Counted from the stretch's first letter, positions 28,949 through 39,160 are shown. The stretch is 64,000 bases of DNA from RYN-230 sp963770545 (GCA_963770545.1 CAVYQF010000005.1:124001-188000), one strand, 5' to 3'. Notes: generated by a model not told the origin, from the sequence alone. A program made the numbers and translations.

Positions 28949-30372
28949 ACAGTTCCGCCCTGCAGGTCGCGATAGCGCTGGCCCAGGCCGTCGCGCTGCT
29001 GATGAGCGTGGCCTTCATCAGTTACGCGCTGGTCATCGTCGTGCCGTACCTGCGGTACCAGCCCTCCCCGGCGGGAGACGCCCGCACGCTGGACTGGCAC
29101 CTGTTCGTGCCCGCGCTGAACGAGGAGCGGGTGGTCGGCGGCACGATCGACTACTTGCGGGCCACGTCCCCCCGGGCCCACGTGTGGGTGATCGACGACG
29201 ATAGCGAGGACGGGACCGCGGCGATCGCAGGCATGCGGGCCTGGGCCGATCCCATGGTGCACCTGGTCCGGCGCCGCCGCCCGCACGCCCGCACCGGTAA
29301 GGGAGACGCGCTCAACGCCGCGTACCTGGCCCTCGGACAGTGGCTCCCGGCTGGGGCCGACGCCACCCGGACCATCATCGGGGTGATCGACGCGGACGGC
29401 CGCCCCGCGCTCAACTGCCTCGACGTATGCGCGGGCGCGGGCATGTTCGGTGACCCGGTCGTCGGCTCGGTCCAGGTCCAGGTGCGCATGCTGAACCGCT
29501 ACGACCGGCGGCCGTTCCCGCGCCGGGGCCGCCTGGTGAACGCGCTGGGACGGAACCTGGTCCGGCTCCAGGACCTGGAATTCCGGGTACCGATCTCGGC
29601 GATCCAGGTCACCCGCAAGCTGACCCGGAGTGTCGGCCTGGGCGGCAACGGCCAGTTCAGCCGGCTGTCCGCGCTAGACGTGGTGGCCGACGAGGATGGC
29701 CCCTGGCGCGGCGCGCTGCTCGAGGACTACGAGCTCAGCCTGCACCTGATGATGACCGGGCACCGGAACAAGTCCACCCAGGACACCTGGGTGGACCAGG
29801 AGGCCCTGCCGGACATCCGGCGTCTGGCCCGGCAGCGCACCCGGTGGGGCCAGGGCACCATGCAGTGCGGCGCGTACCTGCGCCAGTTGTGGACTTCCCG
29901 GCACGTGTCGAAGATCGGAGCGCTGGAGGCCACCTATTACCTGGTCCAGCCCTGGCTCCAGCTGATCGGGACGTTCGTGTACCCGGTGCCCGCCATCGTC
30001 TTCGTGACCAACTACCTCGCGGGGCCTAGTGCCATGCAGGCATGGGTGGTGTCGGGCGGGTGGATGGTCCTGGCCTTCTATCTCGTCGTGGGGCTCGGGC
30101 CGTTCATGCTCTGGGGGCCCCTGTACCGCAGTCATTGCGAGCCGGGGATGGGCAGGGCCGCCGCCCTGGCGCTCGGTGTCGGTTACTCGCTGTTCGTCCT
30201 CATTTTCTATGTGACCTCGTGGCGGGCCTTCTGCCGCATTCTCAGCGGCCGCACGGACTGGTCCAAGACGCGCCGCAATGCCGAGTTCCTTTCCGAACTC
30301 GAACCCCCCGCCCAGCCGGCACCAGCCGGCGCCCTGCAAATGATGAACGAAATGATGGGGGAAAATTCATGA
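28945..30372 (+). CDS. Processive-type family 2 glycosyltransferase
   Basis: 475 residues from GTG 28945 (site GGAGGG). One N-terminal TM, then a GT2 catalytic domain: IDDDSEDGTAA, GVIDADGRP (DxD-like), LLEDYELSLH and the QRTRWGQGTMQ motif of cellulose/hyaluronan/poly-GlcNAc synthase-like enzymes; then several C-terminal TM helices. It could make a glycan carrier or decorate the sorted proteins. Coupled by overlaps to the exosortase-like gene before and the tailed surface protein after. Confidence 0.85.
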   Translation: MNSSALQVAIALAQAVALLMSVAFISYALVIVVPYLRYQPSPAGDARTLDWHLFVPALNEERVVGGTIDYLRATSPRAHVWVIDDDSEDGTAAIAGMRAWADPMVHLVRRRRPHARTGKGDALNAAYLALGQWLPAGADATRTIIGVIDADGRPALNCLDVCAGAGMFGDPVVGSVQVQVRMLNRYDRRPFPRRGRLVNALGRNLVRLQDLEFRVPISAIQVTRKLTRSVGLGGNGQFSRLSALDVVADEDGPWRGALLEDYELSLHLMMTGHRNKSTQDTWVDQEALPDIRRLARQRTRWGQGTMQCGAYLRQLWTSRHVSKIGALEATYYLVQPWLQLIGTFVYPVPAIVFVTNYLAGPSAMQAWVVSGGWMVLAFYLVVGLGPFMLWGPLYRSHCEPGMGRAAALALGVGYSLFVLIFYVTSWRAFCRILSGRTDWSKTRRNAEFLSELEPPAQPAPAGALQMMNEMMGENS

Positions 30373-31116
30373 AACGCACGATGAGGGGCGCCGTAGGCTG
30401 GCTCCTCGCTGGCCGTCGCGGGCGGCCTGCTGGTGGCCGCAACCGGCCTGCTGGTGGCCGCGGCCCTGCCGGCCGCGGCCGCATCGCCCAACACTTCTAA
30501 CGCCGCGCAGGCCACGGGTGTGATCTCGGCGGGTCCGCTGGGACAGGCCACCTTCCCGGGGACCTCACCGGTGGCGGTGGCCCACGCCAACATCGCCGGG
30601 CTCCTCACCACGGGTGCCGCTACGGCCAGCTCGGGCGCGACGAGCGGGTCCACCAGTGTGGCCAGCATCTCGGCGATACTGAACTTCCGGACGGGACTGA
30701 CGGCCACGGCGGCGACGTCCTCGTGCAGCTTCAACACCAACACCGGGGCAGTCACCGGCACCACGGTCATCACCAATGGACGCATCACGGTCAACGGGGT
30801 GCCGACCACCCCCCTGGCGGTCAATCCCTTCCCGAACAGGACGCTCGTCTTGCCGGGGATCGCCACCGTCATCCTGAACCGGCAGACCCAGGCCGGGGAC
30901 GGCACGCTCACCGTGACCGCGATTTACGTGACGCTGATGGGGAGCAACCAGACGCTGGCTATCGGGACGTCGGTGTGCAACGCCGCCAACCTGGTGCCGG
31001 TGCCGATCCTGGCCGGGAAGACGTTGGGGATCACTCTGGGCGGTCTGGGTGTGGTTCTGCTTGGCAGTCTGGGTTATCGGGCAAATCGTCGCCGGAAGCT
31101 GGGGAGCGCGGCCTGA
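30369..31116 (+). CDS. Surface protein with C-terminal sorting-like tail, copy 2 (frameshifted in signal peptide)
   Basis: ATG 30369 overlaps the glycosyltransferase stop (ATGA) and reads MKRTMRGAVGWLLA; dropping one base near 30408-30414 joins it to GGLLVAATGLLVAAALPAAA. About 248 residues. Core: TSSCSFNTNTGAVTGTTVI, TLVLPGIATVILNRQ, IGTSVC. Tail: LGITLGGLGVVLLGSLGYRA then NRRRKLGSAA. Same tail design as the 26.4-kb protein. Probable exosortase substrate. Confidence 0.72.
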
Positions 31117-31149
31117 CACGACAGATCTTGACGCGGCGGATACAGGTAG

Positions 31150-31175
31150 CGAGGGCCGGGTGGTCACAGCCCTCG
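31150..31175 (+). terminator. Hairpin after the exosortase operon
   Basis: CGAGGGC-12 nt-GCCCTCG stem followed by TTTCC, 34 bp after the tailed protein gene. Confidence 0.5.
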
Positions 31176-31943
31176 TTTCCTTGCCCGCACATGGTTTGGT
31201 CAGCGGAAGGAAGCTCCTAGAGCACCCGGGCTGATCCGCTCGCTGGCCAAACCGTCGCCGAGGGGACAGGGGATCGCTCCAAGGCGCTCGCTGAGCCCAG
31301 TGTCGTTGACGAGCCGCCAGCCGGGCTCGTCTAGGGCCAGGCCGGACGAGGTGAGCGAATCCAGCGCCTCCGGCTTCCGGTCGCCCGGTGGAGTTTCTGA
31401 TCACGATGAGCGGCCCCTTGAGAACCGCACAGTTTTCCATCCGTGTGATCCGCTACGCGATGAAATGGTCAGGTCTCGCTACTTCGACATCGAACAGGAT
31501 CCAGCAACTCGAAGCAATCGAAGAAGCGATGGTCTCGGCCCGCGAGCGCATCTGCACCCCGGTGGCGAACACATTACTCTTGCTCAATGACTATCCACCA
31601 GCACAGTCGGCACCTCGTAAGACGGAGGCTCCTGATTAGCCCAGGCAACACCGGGACACTACGAGTCAAGAACGCCCACATCCGGCATTCCCGGGCGGTA
31701 GGCGAGTCAACTCGGCCACCCACACTACTAACCTTAAGGGGATACGTGACCAGTCACACGGGCGATGTGCTGCGCCCAGGCGAGTTCGGAGAATTAGGTG
31801 TGGGAAAGCCAGCGATCACATGGCGTTAATTACTATACTCACTGAGCCACTACAAGTCTGCGGGGCGCCTAGACGAGCATCTTCGTGCAAGCCTGTAGGA
31901 GACTACCGGCTAACAGCGGGCCGCATTCGGGGAAGGCTTCCTA
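31176..31943. other. 768-bp stretch without a supported gene
   Basis: Short open frames exist on the plus strand (31388-31639 and 31587-31829), but they have weak starts, no recognisable domain and overlap one another. Base composition falls here compared with the left part. The last ~25 bp hold the ribosome site GGGGAAGG of the methyltransferase gene. It marks the left border of the A/T-richer region. Confidence 0.5.
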
Positions 31944-32663
31944 ATGAGCAAAGTGAGCATGTACAACGATGGCCGCTACTTTTCCAAGAACCCGGACTGG
32001 CATGACGACGATGCCGCCTGGAAAGCCGCGCAAGTTCTGTCACTTCTGCGTGAACGGAATCTCCGCCCCGCATCGATCGTGGACATCGGCTGCGGAACCG
32101 GCCGGGTGCTCGATGTGATCGCCGATGCCCTCGACGGAACCCGGCTCGTCGGCTACGACCTATCCGCACAGGCTATAGCCATGTTCGAGCGCTCTGACCG
32201 AGTCGAGCTCAGGGTCGGTACTCCGCACGATGTTCATGAACACTATGACCTGCTGCTGAGCCTCGACGTCTTCGAGCATGTCGAGGACTATCTCGGATTT
32301 CTCCGCTCGCTGCAGCCGATTGCCGACATGTTCGTTTTCCACATCCCGCTGGACATATCGGCTCAGTCGGTTGTGCGCGAACGCCCTCTACTCGCCGTGC
32401 GATCTTCGGTTGGCCATCTTCACTACTTTACTCGCGCCACCGCTTTGGCCAGCCTTCAGACGGCAGGATTCGAGATCGTTTATGACCGGCTACTTCTCCC
32501 CAGCGATATGCCAGGAAGGCGGGTGAAAACCCGGATCGCCAACGTGCCGCGTACCCTGGGCCGGTACCTAACTCCGCAACTATCGGCGCGAGTCCTGGGC
32601 GGGTCAACGCTTCTCGTGCTGGCTGCCGCCCCTAGGCTGATGGGCGGTACCGGTTCATCATGA
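31944..32663 (+). CDS. Class I SAM-dependent methyltransferase
   Basis: 239 residues from ATG 31944 (GGGGAAGG upstream). SAM motif I SIVDIGCGTGRVLDVIADAL, acidic loop VGYDLS, motif IV YDLLLSLDVFEHVEDY. Ubiquinone/menaquinone- and sugar-methyltransferase-like fold. Its position in a polysaccharide cluster suggests methylation of a sugar or lipid-linked intermediate; the substrate is unknown. Confidence 0.85.
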   Translation: MSKVSMYNDGRYFSKNPDWHDDDAAWKAAQVLSLLRERNLRPASIVDIGCGTGRVLDVIADALDGTRLVGYDLSAQAIAMFERSDRVELRVGTPHDVHEHYDLLLSLDVFEHVEDYLGFLRSLQPIADMFVFHIPLDISAQSVVRERPLLAVRSSVGHLHYFTRATALASLQTAGFEIVYDRLLLPSDMPGRRVKTRIANVPRTLGRYLTPQLSARVLGGSTLLVLAAAPRLMGGTGSS

Positions 32664-32793
32664 TCTACCAAGCAGGCCTATCCGAGCGCCGGCGTCCGAA
32701 TCCCGCGAACTTATCGTGCCTGTTTAGCACGACGCCTCCCAGTGGATCGTCTATCAGGAAATCTGCGCCTACAGCTGTTTCGCTGAGATCATC

Positions 32794-33535
32794 TCAATGG
32801 CACGTTGGCTGAACTGCCTCAACATAGATGCTCTGGTCGGAACGCTCCGCCAAGTTTAGCCTTCCTGGGTCAGCTATCTTTGTCTTGCTGGCTGGCAGGA
32901 CGGTAACCTCCACGAATCCCGCATTCTCCAGTGCCTTGGTCAAGGATTGAGCATCGTACATCCACAAATGATTTCGAGGTCCGACGAGCGCCATTCCCAG
33001 CCGTCCGAGCAGGCCGGTTGGCCGCGGGCGGCACATTCCCGTACCTTCCACGAAGGAATCAGCGTCACCCGAGTCCAGGTAGTTATTAATATGATGAACT
33101 AGATCTGGAACCGCGATTCGCAGGATTCCGTCAACTGCTAGTATCCGCCTCATTTCTGCCAGAAATGAGGCAGCCTCAAGGCGGTCCAAGTGCTCGACCA
33201 TGTGACTGCTGTAAGCCACATCCACGGTGCCGTCGGGGAGCGGAATATGGTGACTGGCGTTGGCATAGCGTATCTTCGCCCCGGTAGGCGCTCAAGACAA
33301 ATTTGTACTTGGCCTCGCTGATAATCCGGCTGCTGAACAAGAGCCGGGCCAGCCACGGCCAGCGTATAATGCGTACTGTCATAGAATTATCAAAATTCAG
33401 CCACCCTTCAGTTGGGCTGGCACCGCAGCCTACATTTATCCGGATAGTACGGTCAATGCCGACCTTACCTCTCGAGATAATTCTCGTACCATGGGATGCA
33501 CGTCGTATGTCCTGTTTGCTGGTGTGCGTCGCCAT
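32794..33535 (-). CDS. SAM-dependent methyltransferase (frameshifted)
   Basis: About 247 residues after repair; ATG 33535 is chosen because AAGGAG lies six bases before it. N-terminal half: IRINVGCGASPTEGWLNFD. C-terminal half: VDVAYSSHMVEHLDRLEA and DGILRIAVPDLVHHI. The two halves are in different frames; a one-base change near 33275-33290 joins them (KIRYANASHHIPLPDGTVDV). This resembles short predicted methyltransferases found in lipopolysaccharide and exopolysaccharide clusters. Confidence 0.72.
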
Positions 33536-33707
33536 CTTCATCTCCTTAGCCGTGCTTACCGAGGTACGCTCGATCACCTTAGAGGTGATCTTAGCGGCAT
33601 AGGTTGTACGGTCTCTGTCTCGGCGAAGTTCCTGAGCGAACGCGCAAGCGCACCAAATATCCTAAATGTGTCGTGGAATAATGCCAGCCCTCCGCAGTTT
33701 CCGAAGG

Positions 33708-33713
33708 TATAAT
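33708..33713 (+). promoter_or_regulatory. Consensus -10 hexamer, possible leaderless promoter
   Basis: TATAAT ends 7 bases before the GTG start of the GT4 gene, so transcription would begin at or next to the start codon. No clear -35 box is seen. Leaderless mRNAs are common in actinobacteria. Confidence 0.4.
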
Positions 33714-33720
33714 TCTAGCT

Positions 33721-35100
33721 GTGCCTGACGCGCTGTCGGAAGCGGGTAAGGAACCGCCCGGGGAATTGCTGGCGGATATGGAGCCAGTTCTAGGCGCTGA
33801 TGGGGGGTGGGACGTGAGGGAGACGAGTGACCGCGGGATTCTCGCGGGAAGAGCGCCGCGTGTACTGCTGGTGGCCGACCGGCGAAGCCCGACCACTTGG
33901 GGATGGGTGGAGGCGGTGCGTGAGTCTGGGGTGATCGTGCTCGGAACCGACGGGCGCCTATGGCCCGCTACCCCCCCGTCCAACGCAACACCGACTGTCC
34001 GGCACGAACGCGTGCGGAAGATGGCGGTGGCCCTGGCCCAGGCCAGCCCAAAAGGTCTTGAGTACGCGTGGCGTACCCGGGACTGGGTCAAACCCGCGAT
34101 GTCCGCATTCCAGGGACGGCATCTGCGAAGCGTCATCGATCAGGGTCCAGCCGGACCTAGTCCATGCGCTGCGGCTTCCGTTTGAGGCGTACACGGCGCT
34201 CACCGCCTGCCCGGCCCACATACCGCTAGCTGTGTCAGTCTGGGGCAACGATCTGTCCATGCGGGCACCGGCGAACAAGACGGCTGGACGAATAACGCGT
34301 CAAGTCCTAGATCGGGCTAGCTTGCTCTTTTGCGATTGCCAGAACGACGTGAGACTGGCATCGCTATGGGGCTTGCGTGCGGACACGCCGGTGGCGGTGC
34401 TGCCTGGGGGTGGCGGCATTGTGCCCAGTGAGAACAGCACAGACAGTGGCCGCGACGCGGCCGCGCTCGGGATGACCGTGGATAGCAGGTATCGGCTGAT
34501 CGTGAATGCCCGCGGCATTCGCGATTACATCAGGAACGACACATTGCTAGCGGCCCTGTCGCTCCTTGCCCCGAACTAGACCCGGACGTGCGGGTGGTAT
34601 TCGTCGATGCGGCTAAAGACAGCCAGCTCCGGCGAGAGGTCGGGGAGCGCCAACTGGACGGCAGGGTCATCATGGCAGGGAGAATCACCAGGGCCAGTGT
34701 CATGGCGTTGTTTCGCCGGGCCGATGTCAGCGTCTCGATTTCGAGCCATGATGGCACGCCCAATAGCCTGCTCGAGGCGATGTACGAGGGAGCCATCCCG
34801 GTATGTGGTGACATTCCATCACTGCGAGAGTGGATAACAGATGGCAGCAACGGATTTCTCGCTGCATTCGATAGCCCACAGGCAGTGGCCGACGCGCTCC
34901 GCTCTGCATTGCTTCTGTCTGCTGCTGAGCGTGAACGTATGAAGACGGAGAACCGAGAATTGGTAATCAGCCGGGTGGCGAGGGATAGCGTCGGACGGCG
35001 CGCTGCATCGATTTATCAGTTGGCCATCGGCCGGAAGTCTTCGTTGAATTATACGTCAGCATGCGGTAGATCCGTCCAGGCCTCACAAGGTGGCAGCTAA
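33721..35100 (+). CDS. GT4 family glycosyltransferase (two frameshifts)
   Basis: About 459 residues after repairing an extra G at 34143-34145 (VIDQ|VQPDLVHALRLPF) and a missing C at 34569-34572 (LLAPELDPDVRVVFVD). The N-terminal GT-B domain includes VSVWGNDLSM. The C-terminal domain has the nucleotide-sugar region ISSHDGTPNSLLEAMYEGAI with the two conserved Glu of the EX7E type. A retaining glycosyltransferase acting on a surface glycan is likely. The A/T-richer codon use differs from the flanking chromosome. Confidence 0.75.
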
Positions 35101-35114
35101 CAGAAAGGTTCACT

Positions 35115-35813
35115 ATGGAGCTAGCCAAACGGTTCGCGGGTGCATGGAGCTACACTAAACCATATGGTGGCCTAGGGGACCGGAGCATTCTGCTGGCCGC
35201 CTGGATCATCATAAGAATCGAGGAGAATCTGGTTGATGTGTACTACCGTCGGCTAGGTCTCGATACTGGACGTCCTAACATGGCTTTGTACCCGCAGGGT
35301 GGTCCGCAAAATGGGTACGGTGCGGTTAAATGGCGCGCCCTCCGTGGGATTTTCGGCAGCGACCTCATCGACCGGAACGACGTGCTCCTCGACTATGGTA
35401 GTGGCAAGGGTAGGGTACTCGTCTGGGCGGCGGCGAGCTTTCCGCTGCGCCGGATTATCGGAGTCGAGCTTGATCCGCAGCTGCACGCGTTGGCAGAGGC
35501 GAACATCCGAAATTGGCGAGGTCGGCGGCGGTGCGATGATATCGTCTCCATCCAAACAGATGCAACCGAGTTCGATATTCCGGATGATGTCTCCATTATC
35601 TTCTTCTACAACCCGTTCCTGGGTGACATATTCAATAAAGTAGTTGCCAAGATCGCTGAGTCGCTTGCGCGCCAGCCAAGACCGCTCCGAGTACTCTATA
35701 TTCACCCACGTATGCACGACTCGCTCATCAGCGCCGGGTTCACCATTGAGAGCCAGTATGTTAGGCCCCCATATGAATGGGCATCTATCGTTATGGGCAG
35801 CTCAGCGACGTGA
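35115..35813 (+). CDS. Class I SAM-dependent methyltransferase
   Basis: 232 residues; AGAAAGG precedes ATG 35115. SAM site VLLDYGSGKGRVLVWAA, acidic residue in IIGVELDPQL, and FFYNPF in place of the usual NPPY/PP motif IV. A SAM methyltransferase with a substrate that cannot be read from sequence. It ends about 190 bp before the direct repeat that flanks the first IS copy; the DNA between looks like remnant coding sequence without an intact frame. Confidence 0.8.
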   Translation: MELAKRFAGAWSYTKPYGGLGDRSILLAAWIIIRIEENLVDVYYRRLGLDTGRPNMALYPQGGPQNGYGAVKWRALRGIFGSDLIDRNDVLLDYGSGKGRVLVWAAASFPLRRIIGVELDPQLHALAEANIRNWRGRRRCDDIVSIQTDATEFDIPDDVSIIFFYNPFLGDIFNKVVAKIAESLARQPRPLRVLYIHPRMHDSLISAGFTIESQYVRPPYEWASIVMGSSAT

Positions 35814-36002
35814 AGACCTGATCAAGCCAGACGCTGACCCACCCGCACCCAGTGCACGGCGCCAGGCGGGCCGTAGACCCAGAGGATCTCGCCGTCGGGG
35901 GCGGAAATCATCTGCGGGCCGCCAGGCCCCCAACCATGATCGGCCTGTCAATTGGGCTTTGCCGTAATAGGGCCGCGGCCCCAGCGGGTCCGCGCGTCCG
36001 AC

Positions 36003-36067
36003 TCCGGCCGTCCGAAGGCCCCCGGACCCGCGTGAAGAAGTCCATCGGCAGGACCCCGGCCGCGGCC
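36003..36067. repeat. Left target-site duplication of IS copy 1
   Basis: 65-bp direct repeat beginning TCCGGCCGTCCGAAGG and ending CCGGCCGCGGCC. It matches 37723-37787 with one mismatch. Confidence 0.75.
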
Positions 36068-37722
36068 CCGAGTTGGGCCAATTTAGTGTTCGGTCCGGCG
36101 CGTTGATCGCGTCGATGGCCTGGCGGAGGTCGTCGGGTAGGGGGTCGGCGGCGGTGATGGTGTGCGCGCCGGCCTGGATCTGGATGGTGCGGTAGCGGCG
36201 GGCGGTCTTGACGAATTTGCGGATGGACCAGCCGGTCTGGTGCTCGATCCAGCGGCTGACCGCGAGGGCGGCGAACACGATGGTCAGGTGCGCTTCGATG
36301 GAGTCGCGTTTGCGGTGGTAGATGGGCCGGGCCTGCAGGTCGCTTTTGGCCATCCGGAAGTGATTTCTCGATCTGGAAGAGCTGGTGGTAGGCGCCGATC
36401 ACGAACTCCGCGGTGACCGGGGTGCCGTCGGGGCAGGCCCGCAGGTTGGTGACGTAGCCCTTCAGCCCGGCCAGCGCCCGGGCTTTGTCCTCCAGTTCCC
36501 GGTTGACCGTCCTGGTGCCGCCGGAGAGCTGGATGAACCGGTTCCGCTTGACCGGGGTCTTGCCCGGCGACGGCCTGCTCGGCCTTGGCGACCTGCTCAT
36601 CGATCCCGCGCAGGGTGCGCCGGGCCCGGTCGGCCGGTACTGGTAGTAGATGACCTGGTCGCGGCGGCCGCCGTTCGGCCCGGCGGGCCAGGGCTGGGTG
36701 AAGATGTGCCCGTCGGGGATGTCCTGGCCGGGGTGCTCGCGCCGCCACTGCGCGACCACGTAGGGGACGTGCGGGATGCGCAGCCGAGGATGAACGACAG
36801 CCCGGCGGCCTCGATCTGCTTCTGGTTCGCCTCCGACACCATGCCCGCGTCCGCGACGACGGTCACGTCGGGCAGCTGGTGCGCGGCCATGAACGACTCG
36901 ATCACCGGCAGCATGGTCTTGGTCTCGGCCTTGTTGCCCTCGAACGCGCTGACCATCAGCGGGAACCCGTCCTGCGCCGGTGAGCAGGCCGATGGTGATC
37001 TGCGGCTCCAGCCGCCGCTCCTTGGAGAACCCGCTCTCCCGGAACCCGTCGCCCTCGTCGGTCTCGAAGTACAAGGTGGACACGTCGTAGAGCACCAGGC
37101 TCGCCGGGCCCAGCCCGGCATGCGCGGCGCAGGCCGCGGAGATCTGCTGCCGCCACGGTCCTGCTTCGCATAGACGGGCAGGCGCCGCTTGACCGTCCGG
37201 TACGACGGCGCCGCAACCCCGGCTTCCTCCAGCACCCGCAGCGCTGTCCAGCTTGCTGACCGGCTCGATGATCCGCGCCAGCACCAGCTGCCGGAACACC
37301 TCATCGCCGCCGCGTGGCCTGGTCAAAGCCCAGCACCCGGTAGGCATGCTGCCAGGGCGTCCAGCAGGCAGCCCATCCGCGACGCGGTGATCGGCAGCGG
37401 CCCGCCCGCCGCGGCAGTATCCAGGCCCAGGTCAAGCTCGCCCTGCCCGGCCGCCAGCCGCTGCCGCGCCGCGGCCTTCAGCAGCTCCACCTCCGCGTCA
37501 TCGTGCGCCGAGCCGATGTGCTCGATATCCCGCGACCCGCGGTGGGAGGAGTACACGATCTGCACGGCCGTCGCACCCGACGCCGTCTTCACCGTCCGCA
37601 CATACGGCACCCGGCCACTCTACGGCCCCGGATTAGTGCGCAAATCCAGCTCCGCGAACCGAGAACATCCAGGTCACAGCGGCCGAGTCAGCCCAGAACC
37701 CAGAATCGTGAGCCAACTCAGG
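36068..37722 (-). mobile_element. IS1634-like insertion sequence, copy 1
   Basis: About 1,655 bp. Right terminal repeat (read inward) CCTGAGTTGGCTCA; the left end reads CCGAGTTGGGCCA, with changes. It encodes a minus-strand transposase. Flanked by 65-bp direct repeats. Confidence 0.75.
36078..37610 (-). pseudogene. IS1634-like (IS4-group DDE) transposase, copy 1, broken
   Basis: The N-terminus MPYVRTVKTASGATAVQIVY and following DIEHIGSAHDDAEVELLKAA are typical of the family. Later pieces include VTVVADAGMVSEANQKQIEA (DDE core region) and LQARPIYHRKRDSIEAHL, spread over several frames, so at least three frame breaks are present. The stop codon present in copy 2 (TGA at 44975-44977) is TGG here, so the frame runs on into flanking DNA. 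Either decayed or hit by sequencing indels. Confidence 0.75.
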
Positions 37723-37787
37723 TCCGGCCGTCCGAAGGCCCCCGGACCCGCGTGAAGAAGTCCATCAGCAGGACCCCGGCCGCGGCC
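37723..37787. repeat. Right target-site duplication of IS copy 1
   Basis: 65-bp partner of 36003-36067 (one mismatch, CATCAGCA versus CATCGGCA). The following ~190 bp to 37975 show no gene. Confidence 0.75.
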
Positions 37788-37975
37788 GAGCCAAGGGAGG
37801 ACCGGGATGGCGGCTGACGTGAGCCAGGTAAGACAGCAGCGCCGCCATCACGAGAGCCGCCCCGCCTGCGACGAACTGGGAACGCGATGGGAAGCGCGAG
37901 GATTAGCGAGGCGTCCTGGCCCGACAGACTGGTGTGCACGAACTGAAGCACCGGCTGCAAGGGCCAGCTTCATTG

Positions 37976-39160
37976 CTAGGCAGTCAGAGTCGCAAACGAT
38001 TCTGCAATCCCAGCGGTGTACGCTGTATAATCGCGGGTCGCCGCTTCTGCCAGCCCAGCCTCGGAAACTTTCCCCAAAAGCGTTCGATCATCAATAAGCG
38101 ATTCTAGAGCGCTAATGATCGCGGCGGGATCCCTTGAAGGTATGGTTATTGCGCTGGCCGGGGCACCCGTTTCTTCGGTGGCGATGACGGGAACGCCGAC
38201 CCCCGTCGCTTCAAGTGTCACGAGAGCGCTACCCTCCGACAGCGAGGGGAATAGCAGGACATCCGCCTTTCGGAACTCGTCGATGAGCTGTGAACGGGAG
38301 ATGGCGCCATGCACCGTGCCCACTTCTGCAAGGCGGCTTAGGCCGAGTGGGGTGAGTTCGCTCTGTCCGAAGAAATGCATGTCTACCGGAAGCCGTGGCC
38401 TTTGCAAAAGCGCCTCATATATATATTGGACGCCCTTTCTCAGGCATAGCGTTCCCGCGAACACCACCCGCAGGGGAAGGTGCATTGTGAATTCTCTTGA
38501 CCCGGTGACGGGCACACGTCCTGCGATCGGGTAGGGAATGACATGAAACTTGCGAGGATCCGCCCCACACTCGCGTGACACCTCAATCAGCCCACGTGCG
38601 GGCACCCATATAAGATCAGCTTTCTGCCACTCCTGCTCCATGCGGCGATCCCAGCCCGTGAGTTTGCCAGTAAAGTCAGGTGCCCATTCCGGGAAGCGGG
38701 TAAATTCACCGGCCACGACAGCTCGCTGGTAACGCAGTGGGTGAGCGATTTGTTCCATGATCCGGTATTTGCGGCCTTCAAACAATTCCAGACTAGTGCT
38801 CTAGGTCACCACTACGGCATCGGAGTGGCACTGACTGGTTATCGATGAATATATCCTCGTCAAGAGATTCTCTATTGATGTTGTGTCTCAGGCCGGCATC
38901 ATCTGACGCCACCGAACGCGGCTTACGAAAGCGAGTCGCGGGTGGCGCTGGATGCGCTTCATCGGTATATCAGCTATGACACGATTCTTGACACGGGTCC
39001 CCGCAATATGTTCCAAGAAGCGCACGGTCCTGCCTGGCGGCAGGCAAAAATCTACATGTGCACTTTGCAGCAGATTTGAAACTTCAAGAGCGACCGCCGT
39101 CGCCAGTGCCCATCCGGACGCTTGGGCAAAAGTAGTCAACGTCGCGGTTCCCATACGCAT
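37976..39160 (-). pseudogene. GT4 family glycosyltransferase, disrupted
   Basis: The C-terminal 269 codons are intact: LRVVFAGTLCLRKGVQYIYEA, LLFPSLSEGSALVTLEATGV (EX7E-type site), and upstream EQIAHPLRYQRA. The N-terminal 90 codons (from ATG 39160, MGTATLTTFAQASGWALATA) lie in another frame. Between them DAVVVT is followed by an in-frame TAG before SLELFEGRKYRI. One frameshift plus a stop suggests a true pseudogene more than a single sequencing slip. Faces away from the plus-strand genes. Confidence 0.65.

Noticed and set aside
31300..31829. Small plus-strand open frames after the exosortase operon
   Set aside because: Weak starts, mutual overlap, no domains or membrane segments; not enough support for coding.
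35814..36067. Apparent C-terminal extension of transposase copy 1 and remnant coding text
   Set aside because: The frame only runs on because the natural stop changed to TGG; the text lies outside the IS ends and shows no complete gene.
36003..37787. 65-bp direct repeats considered as phage attachment sites
   Set aside because: They bracket exactly one IS with terminal inverted repeats; there is no integrase, and the second IS has its own unrelated pair.
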